Source: Kappaphycus alvarezii
Taxonomy: Eukaryota > Rhodophyta > Florideophyceae > Gigartinales > Solieriaceae
DNA length: 64,000 nucleotides
NCBI GenBank assembly: GCA_002205965.3
Contig: NADL03000775.1
Span: 806,001-870,000 of the forward strand
Direction: 5' to 3'
Both the position numbers and the translations under genes were made by a program. The notes beneath the pieces were generated by a model that saw only the letters and a program-made list of their open reading frames with translations, was not told the origin of the DNA and made no database searches. Each line of letters opens with the position of its first letter. Positions within the stretch are counted from its first letter, which is position 1. This document shows positions 18,974-32,633 of this stretch, piece after piece.

Positions 18974-21900
18974 ATAAACTCTTAGTATTTAGGGTACAAT
19001 GACACAGTACTTAACACATTATTCGAAATACTTGGACGTAAAGACAAGGGCAGGAACAACACCCATATCAACCGAAAGCTTTGCTGGCCTCACACCAGTC
19101 CCGCCTGACTGCCTCCATCTCAGTCTCTCTACTACACATACCTGCCTCCTGGTCTCGGAAAATAGCTATCCTATATCCATAGTCAGTAAATCACCCCAAA
19201 TGTCACACTATTTTGCTCATCAGCTTACCTCTACAGGCCCCCCGTACTGAGGACAATGAGGACCAGTCTGTTCATCTGCGTATACTACCGTGATCTAAGA
19301 CCCTATAATGAGCACGATAGATCTGAATAGAAGTAAACTCCTCTAACTGAAACAGTCGGTCAGTCACTGTACACTTCAGAGACACAATGGGTACAGAACG
19401 TGGTTATATTTGGAAGCTATCAGTTTGTGCTCCTCCGCGGGCACATTTCGGTAGAGAATTGCTGCCCTGTCGAGAGATTGTCACTCTTCATGACTTCCGA
19501 CACATTGACATGACCGACAGCTTGAATATTCAGAATCTTTGCAATGAATATATGTTTGACAATGTCGTCCTCATAAATGGGGTATGTTTACGCAGAGAGG
19601 GAAGGACTTGTTGTGGGAGAGTGTGTCGATAGGAATCTTGATTGAATATTCTCACTGAACTGACTCCTACCACTTTCGGGGCACCATTGCTGATACTATT
19701 GTAGTAGTCTAGTTAGGTAGGTTTCCTGGACTACTTCTGTGCCTAGTATGGATTGTTTGCTTAAGGAGGTCCTGTGTTGCGATGACTAATAATAAAAAGA
19801 CACAAGAAAGGACTTCGAAAAGCAGTGAAACAACATTATACAACTCCGTTCTTGTGACCAGGTATCGGTTATGATACCAATTGATCGCCTTTGATTCTTT
19901 TTGATGGGCCATCCCCAGCCGCTTACTGGTTTCTAGAAGAGTACATACCATGCCTTGCGGCCAGCTACCAAACTACCGCTCCTGCGACTAGCACACACAT
20001 CAATCAGCGCCTCAGTTTTGCGCTGTGGCCATCGGTGACTACAGTAATCACTTCTAGTTCTCTAATGCTCACAATAGACGTTTGCCATCAAGTTGGATCT
20101 TAATTAAATATAAGGAAACTCAGTGAACGCCTACGGGAAACAACGAGAATTGTATGTTGGGACTGGAACATCCGGTTATTTCTTAGCAGTTTAGTTGTAT
20201 CCTGCGGTGAAAAACATCAGTACGAAAACGTTCTTCTTTGCAAATTCCGGTTCAATTCATCGCTAGATCCACCCTTGACCTCCTCATTTTGAAACCGCTA
20301 GTCCTACCTTTTGGAAAAAAAGAAATTCTGAGTTCATTTTCTTTATGGGTCCAAATACACTAAATTACTGCAATTTCTATTCGATATTTGAAGATCCGGT
20401 CCTTTTTGAAAACAAATCGTTCGGTTCTTGATTTTTGTCGTCCTTTAAATTCAGTACTGGTATTTTATTAAGGCTGTTTTTATTATTGTCGTGAAATAAT
20501 GCAAATACAATCTGTCGTATTACCTCGGATTAATTATTTCGACCAAGGCTGTCAAACTTTTCGAAGACATTAACTTATTTATTTTTCGGTATCAACCTCA
20601 TTCTAACAAGAACCTTCCAATCAATCACCCCATGGCCTCACCTCCTTTGTCCTCACGATGACTAGCCGCTGATGACTAGCCTACCCCCGTTCCTCGCCAT
20701 GGCCGAGGCATCCAGAGCAGGCCGTCTCTCAACGCCCTGGACTTGATGGCCAATGTGCTACGAGACTACGAGGATTACATTAGGAGGATGGGCCGGGAAC
20801 TCGTTCGGGAAGGGTTTGGCCATCATGGTTTCTAGTAAGCAGAGGAGGCAGTACAGGAAGAACAAGAAGATGAAAGGGATTGGATGGGCCCATGAGACCC
20901 ACTAGTGTACAACCACTGGGAAGCTGCGGTGGAGGACAGAGGGAAGATTGAGGGAGTAACCGTAATTTCAGAATCCTCTTCTGTGGATGACACGGAGTTT
21001 AAGTGTCTTGACGAGGAGTTGGAGGATCTTGATATGTCCGAGAATGTGATCTATCATTCTAAGCCGGTCGATGGTATTTTTCAAGACTGCATTGAGTGCA
21101 TGGATATTTTGTAGGGCTCCTTTGGCACTGATCTTGAGGAAGAAGATTAAGATGATGAAAGCTATACACTTATTCCTATATTATCTACTATTAAACTTTG
21201 TCTTCCGGAATATTCCTTTTAAATAATTTGATCAGCCGTCTCCACTTTTGGGATTCTGACACAAAAAGGAGGTGCTACGGTGTTCTGAAAAACTGTCAAG
21301 CATAGAACTATTGTACCCATCGCAATAGAAGCAGATTATGGATGTAGCCATTGGTAAAAGAATTTACATGGATAAGGTCCTTTTTAGCTGAAATGGATGG
21401 TTCACACATTAAAAAAGCTCCACTTTACCAGGACAGCACAGGGACACAGGGGAATTGATTGGACGTTTGATATGGGACAGTTCAAGAAGGGAAAAATCTA
21501 GACATACGTCTACAACATATTTAAATATGGTCTTGTGCACTATAGTTTTATTCCGACCAGTTCTAACCTCTTCTATTCTGACAGAATTCTTAACTAAGCC
21601 GCTTTTTGGCTCAAAGCTTAAAGCTAACATATGAAAAAATGGAATAAACTGTTCGGCACAGGTAGTTGCTATGGATGAGACAAAATTTCTATAGACAATT
21701 TCAAAATGCAATAATCACGAAGAAAGGGCGCCCGAAGTGGTCATGACGATTAATGTTGACTCATACCAATTCGCAGCGTTTTATGAAAATGGATAAAAGC
21801 AAGCTATTGCATCTGTGGTAAGATTGATGTAAAAATCTCTTACAGCCGGTGTAATAATAAAGCGTGTGTGATCTTTACGTGATTTAAAGATAAGGCGAAG

Positions 21901-23200
21901 GAGAACATGCGAAAGGGGGGTAACAGAGAAACAGTCAGAAAACGGTTTGGTAAAAACCTTACCTGCTTGCAAGCGGTGCAAGCAGAGAGCAAAGCACTAA
22001 ATGAGTAGTTGTAGCTCCCACTGAAGAGTGGTGCCGCGACCAGCGGCAGCGAAGGTAGAAAGACATACTAATGACAAGTGTTATGGAATGACATACATCT
22101 AACTTCTGTCTTTTTCAGACTTTGATGCAGCGCAATTTCCCACTCGTACTGTACTGCCACCGACAGAGCTGATTTTACTGGTCTTTGATGATCCAATTTT
22201 TATTCATACTGGTGCCTAGCGGGCACTTTTATGTACAATAAGGGCATTCTTCGATTGCAACCCCCCATTATTCTTGGTACTGTATGATCAACCCAGAGGA
22301 TCTGAGGTCTTGCGGTCCGGAACAATTGGTTCCCAACTATGACCTGATATTTCCGAAGGTGAAAAGCACCTTTTAGGCCAAGTGTAGACTTTACTCATCC
22401 CTAACTTGGATCTCCAGTATTTGGCCGGCATTGAATTTCCTTTACCCGTCTTCTAAGATAAATGTAACTTAGCTAACTATCATTTACACCTACTTGGCCG
22501 CTAGGGCTCCAGACTAAACAAATACCCGGGTGTTGACTCTGAACTTGACTCCCGACTTCCGCCTTTGCAACAACCTCGCCAGCGTCAACTTTGGCTATAC
22601 CCACGCTTATCCGACCGGCTTATCTCTTCTATTTTCCCGTACGAATCTATATTTTACAATCTCTTTTGTTGTACGTCTGCCACAATTGCCGCTCTGGACT
22701 CCGGCGACTATATACAAATAGGGGCTTCAAGCTTGTCGTTTTTGACAATACCCTTATTTCCAAAAGAATATACTCACCACAGCTGACCTACTTCGACATC
22801 TCCTTTTGTCCAATATACCACCCTTGATGTCTACGGTTCTTTGGACTCGAAATTTCTCTAAGTTCTAGCATTCTGCGGATCCCGGTCCGGCCCTACAACC
22901 TGGAGGATATTTATATCGTCCAACCGTCCAAATGATTAACCCCGCTGTACCATCTCAAATTCTTTTCGCCTTCGGTGGGCTGTGCAGAGTGCTTAAAGAG
23001 AAAGAGGGACTGCGAACACACTGTGCGTCTTGGTTTATGTGTGTTGGTTTTCTCATTTTCTGACGGGATTCAGTAACTAGATGAGAACAACTGCGCACCG
23101 CGCAATGCAATTTACAAATCTGGTCTCCTGACCTGGAACTTACTGGATCGACTTCTAAGTCAGGAAAAATGATCGAGACTTTTACCTTCAATAACTCTAA
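18974..23200. other. Gene-poor stretch with one broken GC-richer patch
   Basis: No supported gene. A tail-like GTAAATCACCCCAAATGTC occurs at about 19186-19205. Between about 20640 and 21114 the base composition is richer in G and C and a short open frame (20905-21114, acidic: SSSVDDTEFKCLDEELEDLD) is present, possibly the end of a broken small gene; I cannot identify it. The remainder shows only chance frames. Confidence 0.35.
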
Positions 23201-26200
23201 TTCCACGTGATTTTTCTGTTCCTTGTGGTCAAACCGCCACCACTGGATGAGGAGTACTCTGACTACGAGGTATATTGTCCTCCATTGAATCTTTCTCCAC
23301 TCGTACCCAAGCTGGCAACATCTTCATAACATTTTTATAACATGATATAATTTTTAACTAAAAGTTCAAAACTATTTAGTAAATTGAGAATTTTGAACCT
23401 GTATATTATGTTGTGGAATCGAATAAATCTTTTCATTGTTACTAAGACTCATTGAAGCTTGGAATAGACATTATATGATCATTTTTGAAATATTGGAGGG
23501 AATATTGTTTTGAGTTGAAAAATCTCATTCGAGGGGATTTCCAACAAGTAAATAACTTAGTTTACTTTACAGATATATTTTGGTTCCGATATGTTTATCG
23601 GGTATTATCACATATTTCATTGAACTATGTGGTTTTTAGATTTTCAGTCCCATGCAGCTGCTCAAATGATTCTTCAAGAAGTTGGAATTGAGCTGGAAAT
23701 GAACTGATTGGTAACAAAATAACGAGAATTACAAATTTGTAATTTGTAATTCGGCACTCAAATACTTAAAATTATAATTCGTTTGATAGTCTTTCTATAA
23801 CAAAATTTTCACTCAGTAAAAATATATGCTCACATCGTAATAGATTTCGCAAAAGTTTCCCGTCCGTTTCTATCCTTACAAGTATTTGGAATTATTTTGA
23901 AAGCGATTAGTACACTTTCGAATCTTTTACACAAAAAAACCTCCTAATGTGGTTCAAAAGTGAAACAGAATAACTTAAAACTTTCTCATTTATTGCATTT
24001 CGATCTCCAAGAATATCGTACCCGGACTTCAATGAATATAAAACGTTTTATTTTTGAAGTTTTTAAAAAATAACGTTCTTCAAAAGTCTCACGACCAAAA
24101 AGGGCGACGTAATTGAAATTTTTGATACTATTTCAGCAAGAGGCATTCAAATAAATAGTATCCAATCTGCTATATTCGCGAATTACCCAAATTTCATGTA
24201 CTATATCAGAAGCGCAAAACATTTATAATGTGGATATCTGGATACTGGAATGCTTCATCGGTGTCCTGAATATATATGTAGACAAGTATGTACCTATATA
24301 AAGGTAAAATTAACCAAGAAGAGCATTTATGACGCAAATATTATTTTGATTTTTGGGCTCTAGGTAGCTCTATTTGTGAAAAACATCACAATTGAAGCTG
24401 TTGGTTAAACTTCCATACATATGTTCGAAAAATATAGCACAAACGAGATTTTCCGAGTGATATGCTATCAAATGTTATCAAATTTTAGATTAATTAGAGT
24501 CTACAAAATCTGCAAGCAGAAACGCACAAGCTGATATCAGTTCAAAAGAACCATGAATACGTATTTGAAAACTATTGTTTCCCGTTTGGCTATCACCACT
24601 CCTCTTTGGATTAGTACGGTTTCTGTTCAAGGTTTGGCTATATTATGTGTAAAAAAGGTGATGCTCCCGAGGTTTCGTTTGAATTTGATTTATACTTGAT
24701 ATATAAATCGACCTTGAAGTTTTTCGAAAACCAAGTAAACTCACTGAAAAGTCTGCAAAGCTACTGATTCTCCAGACTCTGGAACAATTCTATCCTTAAC
24801 TCAAAAATTTTTCCCTTTCTTAGTTTGTGTTGAGAATTTCGCGAGCTATTCAGAAGTATTACATCAGAAAATTTATGGAATCAAGTTAGTATGTTGTGGG
24901 TTTAAGTCACCAAATTTTCATTGATAACAGTTGTAGTTCGGAGGAATCTATTAATATTGACGTAATGAGTTTAAGGGGAATTTAGCGTAGATTTTGCATC
25001 TTTTCGCCCTCCTTGAAATATAATGCTTCGTTTATTGTATTTAAAAAATACTATGGCATTTTTAAATAAATGCTTCACGTGTAATCCAAAACATAGTTAT
25101 TTTCTCCGGATAAACTGGCGGTTATCTTCTACCATAATAGAAATAGTCTCCGGTACAGTTCCTAAACATTTGTGACCATCATACGAAAATATATGGGATT
25201 TTCAGTTTGCTTAAAAAGATTATCTGTACTTATATATTGTACATATTTTCGTCGGAAAATACTAACGACCATTCACAATTTATTTGCTAGAGAAGTTTGA
25301 TTCAGTTTAGTACTATTAATAGTAACAGCGACAAATCAAATTTTTGATATAAATCCATTCTTTTGCTACATTTATAAACTTGTGCACTACTTTACCATAG
25401 TTATTAATTAAAATTTGATACAAAAGTAATGAATTTACAAGTAATATGCATCAATATCGATGTCCATACAATGCGTTTTATTTTTTAATACATTACATTT
25501 ATTCTATTTTTGGTCTAAGTTGACGTTCTACAGTTTCTATGTCTTCAACTATTTTCACACATAATATCGATAAATGTTTTATTGTATAGTTGTCCTTGTA
25601 CGTCGTTAGAAGCATTTGCGGCACTTTGCGATCTGATAAAACTGTTTTGGTCTATTTCAGTAACCTATCCATGCATAATAGTAAAACGCAATGACAGAAT
25701 CTATTATTAGAATGAATTTCTATTGGATTAATTTTTGGAAACTTCACTGTATTTAGTTTCGACTCTTTATCACCCGTAGAACTAGGTGGAAATGACGTGT
25801 ACATACTTGATTTCGAAAAATCTTTTTGCTCTATAATATTATTTTTCCCCCCTGACGAAATAAAAAATTATTCAAGTCTGTGACTGTAACGTTATAAGAA
25901 ATATTAGAGGTATAATTTTTAGTGTAAAACTTTTTTGGAAAAAATGGACCTATCTTTCTCTACCGTTTACAGTGTAGCACACTTATAAATTCTGCAAAAG
26001 CCGTATAGTAGATTTATTAAACTAATTCGGGCAATTAATTGTCGTCTATGATATTTTAAAAAACTAAACAAATATTAGATAAATATAATTCAAGCCAAAA
26101 ATTTATGATGATTAACTTTTTTAAGAATCATAGATAAGTTTTCCTCTTATCGATTTTTATTTGTAAATTATTTTCCTCATTGAAGATAAAAAATTTAGTA

Positions 26201-29200
26201 GCCCATGCAAGAAGTTTCGGGAAGAGGATATGTCAGTATTTGTTCAGTTCTGGTAGTTTACAATCAAAATTAAGAATTTGTTTATTTCAACTAGAACAAT
26301 AAAAACTGTCTATTCGGCAGTCTACTATGTACATATTTTTAATGAAATTATCGACGATTATTTATGCTTAATTTGGAACTAATAGTAATCAAATATATAT
26401 AACTTCTATTCTGCAATTACTTACTACTTCTCAATGAAATGTTACTTTAAAATAATTTCTTTTGTTTCAAGAGATAGTGCCGTTTAAAGCATTCTTTTCG
26501 TTTCATGAATACATAGACTGAAAATCCAGAGGGATATTCGGTAGGAAATGATGTGAGCACTCTCCCCGTTTTCCAAAAATTTGTAGAGGCAATTGTTTTC
26601 TTTCGTATTTACTTTCCTCGGAGACTGTACTTATCTTTTACTTTACTTGAGAAACAAATTTCACATTCTTATATCGGTACCAAATGAAAAATAGTTGGCA
26701 CAAGGACTACGAAATAAAAAGTTAATTTAAAAAACAACTATGGCCAATTTCTGCACAAGAATCTATTCTAATTCTAATGACCGCTTTGTCCTTCTTTTCC
26801 ACAGAAAAATTATTACTATACTCATCCAATTCTATCTTTTGAACCATATGACTTAAAGAGCATTTCAAAAAATATCCGAACTCCTCTCCGTGAAACGAGC
26901 ACGATAAAACTTTTCTGTGTTGAAAATGGCTGTTTAATTTCTCAAGAGCTATCCTGCTCCGCTCTTTGGAAATTCACGAGAGATTTTTACTGAAATATCA
27001 TAATTTTTTAGAACTCATAATTTTACAGAAACAAACTCGCATTGTATATTACTAAAAAAGTTTATTCGTACCGCTAATAACCCTTTTAGATCTACATTTA
27101 GATAAATGCATTTAATTTCGAGTTTAAAGTTGAAATGTAGAGCTAAAGTCTTATTAGATTAATTAATTTTTCAGTTTATTTCAAAAAGAACAGATAACTA
27201 TTACCATGTTTCAGTAGAAATCCTGAACCAGTTCCAGATTTTATGAATTTTTGGAATGAATATAATTGATTATAGGTATAAAAAGAATCTTTTTTGCTGA
27301 ATTTCCATTTAAATACTTCCTAGAATTTTTCACTTTATTTTTCCGTCTATGGTATATCCTTTCAGTCTTCTTCATAGATGTGAATAAAATTTTAAAAAGC
27401 CAAACGGCAATTTTCATACTCATAGAATAGTTTTTGGTGTACTTATTCGTAAAAATTGGTTAAGACTTTGGTTTGAGACATAATTTTCACTATTAATTCC
27501 ACTGCTTCAAATATTGTACGTTTGCTAAAACTCAATCTATTTTGAATGAGAGATTACTTCAGAACTGTGTTTTAGACGTGATAACTGACAATCTCTTGGG
27601 CATGCCCCTGGAAAAAAAATCTAAAAAGTATGATTGAAGCTTGTGGGGCATTTCTAAGAATGTGGGAATAGCGTAGTAATTTAAAAAGATTTAGTTGTAG
27701 TCGTTTTCTTGCTTGTTTTCTTGGGTACTCAAAAATATGATTGATGAAAGGTATATTTTTCATTTTTTTGTCGCGAAAAGTGCCTAATGTACACAATCAA
27801 GCGAAATTTAAGCTGAAAACTTGGTTGCTAGTAATTTAGTTATAACCATACCTGGAATATAGCAGGAAGACTAATAAATAAATACATGTCAAAAATACTG
27901 TAGGCCCGCTACATACTGCGATAATATAGTACCTTCCAGGGGTAACTCTACAGTAGCTGCTGACTAATTTACAGTCCCATATGATGGTTTGGAATACTGG
28001 CCATACCCAACGGTCATAGATATACAGGATATACCTTGCATTATTATGAATAAGGGCCATAATTTGGATTCTTACGAACGTTTCACCTACGTTTTGGTCA
28101 TAAAAGTACCAAAATGTACTTGAGAGGATATCTAGTATGAGCTAGCTTAACCGAGCCAGGTTTAACCACAGTTCCAACCAAATTTCAACCCAGATCTGCT
28201 CGTGTGCGCCTGAAACCCCATAGATCTACCTGAAATTAAAGAATAAAGAGAGTAAAACATATAATTTTTGTCATATCAAAGAGGAATTGATTTATGTGTT
28301 CTGAAATATTCCTTTGTTCAACAAGTGTAAATTTAAATTGTAAATTTTACTATAAAGCCACAACTATTGACAAAAATACCTCTTCGCTACGTAAAGAGAG
28401 AATGGTAAGACAAAAATCAATACAGAAAAAAGTTGCCTGTGAAGATTTTCCAATATAGTTTACACAATTATCAATCAGGCAGGATCCAAAAAGAGTGACT
28501 GTGGGTTAGTTGAAAATGTTCATTAATGGAAAGAGCTAGCTTCGTCTTTTCATCAATTAGGAGCAATATTCCAATTAAATTCCTCTTATATTCTGTGTTC
28601 GCACTGCTACAACAAATTGCGCTAGAAATGGAACCTATGCCCTATTTATTGTACAATGATTCACTTTAATTCGCTAATATCGAATTTAACCCTAGCGAGA
28701 AAGTATAAATAATGTACAATTAATGCCAAAAAATTCATTGCAGTCAGTCTTGTGGACTATTTTTAGACGAAGCAGGATAATGATGAGGATGAATCATTGC
28801 TATAGGAACGAGCCAAGGAATGCACACAGAACATGTATATCATCTATATAGAATCAAAATATACTCAGAAAAGGCTATGAAGTGCATAAATATTTTCATT
28901 ATACACTTACACTCTCCGATATACCTTCAGGACCCTCAAATCTGACTTGTCCTAAATCAAGGCCATACAAGAATGTGGACACACCTTCAGTATTTGGAGT
29001 TACTACCATATAATTCCCTTGAAACTTGGCAAAAAGACATCAATTTGTTCCATTTCATAGTCTACAAACAGTCATGCGAAAATACAGTACTGTTCACTTT
29101 CTAAAGCATGTATACATATCTTCATTTTATTATATTAATCACTCCTGTCTACAATAAGGATAAGTAAGATCTCGATTTCGAGTTACTAGGCTATGCTCAT

Positions 29201-30590
29201 GAAGCTCTCATAGCAAGTAGAACTACGGCACATTGAAGATATTTCATTGATATAACCAGAATTTGTCTTTTTCTCGTTATGATAGTGTAAATAGGAGGAC
29301 GACCATATTTATTGGGGTGTTCGGTGTTGAAGAGATGGATAGAAGAGGTTATTCGCAGTTAATTTGAAGATTGAAGAAGGCCTTTAAACTTTTTGACGAG
29401 GGCCGCAAAGTCTATTGTTTTCAACTTCTTATTTCCATAAAAAAATATGCGACCATATTTCGAAAAGCGGAAGACTTACGCTGATTTAATATTTGAAACA
29501 ATTGGTCGGCTGTTGCGAAATCGTAGTTAACAGAAATTTGAGGACATAATGAAACAGAAAAAAACTGAAAAAGTCTGGGGACGAAAAGTGTGACGTAAAC
29601 TTCGACAACTTGAGCAGGATAAAAAACCTGGGATCAAGAAGTACGTAAATAAAACTTTTTAATATAATGCAACGTATTTGGATTCGAAATGGAAAAAGGA
29701 CCTCCTTCGAAATGAGAAGTACGATATTGGTTGCAACAAATACAAACCTCGATGTACCAGTTCAGCTCTGACATTATGCAACAGTAGACCGTAGATAAGT
29801 AGTAGAGTACTCTCGAGTGATTTATATCTCCAAGTAAAGAATAATGTACTGAAGGAGAGTAGTGAAGTGAGAACTTTTGCAGTAATATTAAGGCAGATTA
29901 TTATTAAAATATTGATGACACGTAATATTGAAAGTTTGCTGTCCAGTTGCTACAGTGCCTCGCTGGTGAATTGGGGGAAATTTATGAACATAGAGCCGGT
30001 GCAACTGATTCGCCATGACGAAAGGGAAACTGACAGCCTTTCAGATGATTAAAAAGAAGAATGAAGAAATGTGCGATTCGTACTGCACCGATGTGAAGAT
30101 TGAGAAAATATTTTAGTCTTTATCCTAGTTCCTAAGTTGATACTAACTGTGGCACAATGGATTTATTCGAGGCTCACAGTTAATCTTCATTGTGAATCGT
30201 CGAGAAACAGCATACTTATCTATTTTACCCTATTCTCACTATATACAGTGTGGAATACTTGTGTGTACTGCAGATGATATTTTATAGTTTACTGGATATA
30301 ATTATTGGATTCCTATTTTCAGGAAATTTATAGTCCGGAGGAATGTCGACCAGGAAAATACTGGAATAATTATTGCCAAGTCTGAATTATTTCCACCACA
30401 ATTATCGAACTTTTACATGACTTTGGTAGCAGATCTACCCTAACCTATCAGTCTATATAGTCATGGGTTGGTAGAAATAATTCTTTATCGTTTGGGTCAT
30501 CGACCTATCTCCATCGATCATCTATTATTAAAATGGTTTTATAATCATATTTTTACTTGAGCTTTTTCATAACATTATTTATTATTAATT
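23200..30590. other. AT-rich island without recognisable genes
   Basis: About 7.4 kb of strongly AT-rich sequence with no open frame of more than about 75 codons and no feature I can name. One eroded inverted LINE-tail (GATTTAATATTTGAAACAAT) lies near 29475. The composition contrasts with the GC-richer LINEs on both sides. Confidence 0.6.
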
Positions 30591-31363
30591 AAGTTGAAAC
30601 TCTTTATTCTTGGACCTAACGATCCCATCATTTTTAGCAACAAATACATTTATCAGTACTGTAAGTCATTATGTGGATCCCCCGTCTTGCACCGGAGAAG
30701 GAGCGGAAGAGTTGGACGTGATGATGGAGGACTGCGTTCGAAAATTGGCGGTGGTGGGGGTACTAGACTCGAAAGTATTCCGAGAACTCCAGCTGCCCGG
30801 CAAATTTCAAGGACACGAAAAATTCTCTCGGGATCGGACTCACCTCCGCGAAGAACATCACGGCTGCGGCATTCTTGGCTTCTAGCTCATCATCTAGCAA
30901 GCTTTGCAAGACCTTGCTCCCAACTCCCATTAAGGAACTGGGAAAATACGAAACAGCTGCAGTCGCCTATCGGAGGTGGTCGACATCTTGCTTGCCGTGT
31001 AGGATTATACCGTTCAGTGTAATTTGCTCGCAAAAAACACCATCGCAAAAGACGCTGACGGACGCAATCCATGAAGCAGTGCAAGAACGAATTTCTCTTG
31101 GGGATTCGCGGAGGCAGGCGTTTCGCGCGTCTATGGCCCTCCCGGGAGCTAAGGAATGAGTGCATTGTCCCCATGCCCCGGACTACAGACAAGCATTGAA
31201 CCTCGAGAATTCTCGGTATGGCTTTAATACTACTGTCAAGTCCCGCTTTTCACCCTGGCACGCCATGCCCGAGAAGGAATTACCCGGAAACACTCGATGT
31301 ACATAGCGATCATCTCATGCACTACTTGCATTGAGCCCACAGGATCAACCGACACTCGCCAAG

Positions 31364-31412
31364 TATATAACCGACCACATCTTCCATGCATTAAAATAAC
31401 CCAAAAATTCCC
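31364..31412 (+). mobile_element. 49-bp LINE-tail insertion with target duplication
   Basis: The insert ends ATAACCCAAAAATTCCC, as LINE B' tails do, and lies between two copies of CTCGCCAAG (31355-31363 and 31413-31421). Confidence 0.75.
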
Positions 31413-31472
31413 CTCGCCAAGTAACCCTTCTCGCATAAGACCTGGCAAGAGCTGCTCGTCATCCTGCCGTAG

Positions 31473-31545
31473 TCGATTGTGGTTGTCTGGAAAACCATGG
31501 GATAGATCGGATACATCTTCTAAGAGTAAAACACCGAAACCTTTT
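31473..31545 (+). mobile_element. 73-bp LINE-tail insertion with target duplication
   Basis: The insert begins TCGATTGTGGTTGTCTGG and ends ACACCGAAACCTTTT, matching the LINE B tail at about 32016-32090, and is flanked by CCTGCCGTAG at 31463-31472 and 31546-31555. Confidence 0.85.
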
Positions 31546-32633
31546 CCTGCCGTAGAGCCACGCCATAGTCTCTACCGCACGAGACCCGAGATCCAGGCAA
31601 TAGGAAGCTGCGAAGGGACCGACTTTTTTGATTTTACCTTTGTGAATCCCCTCGCTCCCTCCAACATGAGAGTGAGGGCCTTCAACCCGATATCCTCTCT
31701 GAATGCGGCGCGAAATGCAAAGCAAAGAAGATACCAACCTTTTATCGCGATCTCTAACAGAGGTAGGCTGGTGCCTGTGCCAATCTCCACTCTTGGAGGG
31801 TGGCACCCGGATGCATGTGCAATGCTAAATGACGTGGCAAGGAACGTGGCCGTGAGGGCATTGGAGACGTACGGAAAGATTCGGGGGGTTTTGACTCAAA
31901 GGCACGCCGCAGCAGCCGTCATGTCCGATGCGGCCTGCTTGATGGCTGGCCTGAAGGTAGCTTTTTAGGGAGCGTAGTTCCTTCCCCATTACTGTGTCGG
32001 TATACCCCTTTTGAGTCGATTATGGTTGTCTGAGAAACTTTAGGATACATCGAATACATCTTCCATCAGTTAAACACCCAAACCTTTCCCCTAGAAATAG
32101 GAAGTAGAAAGGGTGAATCTGCGAGCGTTTTCAGAAGTAGGGAAATGTGCGGTTGGTTTATTGCGATGGTAAAATAGGTTGAATTTATTCCGCAAAGCTG
32201 TCCCAAGAAATCGAGGAAGCGTTGATCACTACTTGATGAATTATGATGGGAAGTAGTCGGGGCTAATCTTACACCATTCTTGTAAGAGCACCCTCTCCTG
32301 CTCGTTCCTAGCGTATTCACATGCCTCATTCCTTTCGGGACGCAGTCATCAGTGCCACTAAGCAGTAATGCACCCAAACATTTCGCCCTCAGGGAGAGGA
32401 AAGTACTGGAAAATTCTCTGGGGGCGCATTCGCAGCTCAGAACTGGTTGTCCATCTTTGGCAAAGAGACATTTCAAAACTCTGACTCTCTTGCATTAGGT
32501 AAAAGCCACGGAATGGCGGTAGTTGCAAGTACATTCCGTGGTGAGACAAGAGGCGCCTGAGCCTGATTCTCTTTCTGTTTTTCGCCAATATCTGACCATC
32601 TCGGATCCTTCACTGCTTAACCACCGACGAATG

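Larger units (their letters stand above)
30680..32093 (+). pseudogene. LINE family B, longest copy
   Basis: A decayed 3' part of a LINE. From about 30850 the frames read AAFLASSSSSSKLCKTLLP and PIKELGKYETAAVAYRR; from 31612 an open frame reads GTDFFDFTFVNPLAPSN (DVTV position of the endonuclease-like domain), FIAISNRGRLVPVPISTLGG, LNDVARNVAVRALETYGKIR and VMSDAACLMAGLKVAF to a TAG at 31966-31968. The 3' untranslated region ends near 32093 with AAACACCCAAACCTTTCCCC. The coding part is broken by frameshifts and by two very short tail insertions (31364-31412 and 31473-31545). This is the reference for the other B fragments in the window. Confidence 0.65.
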
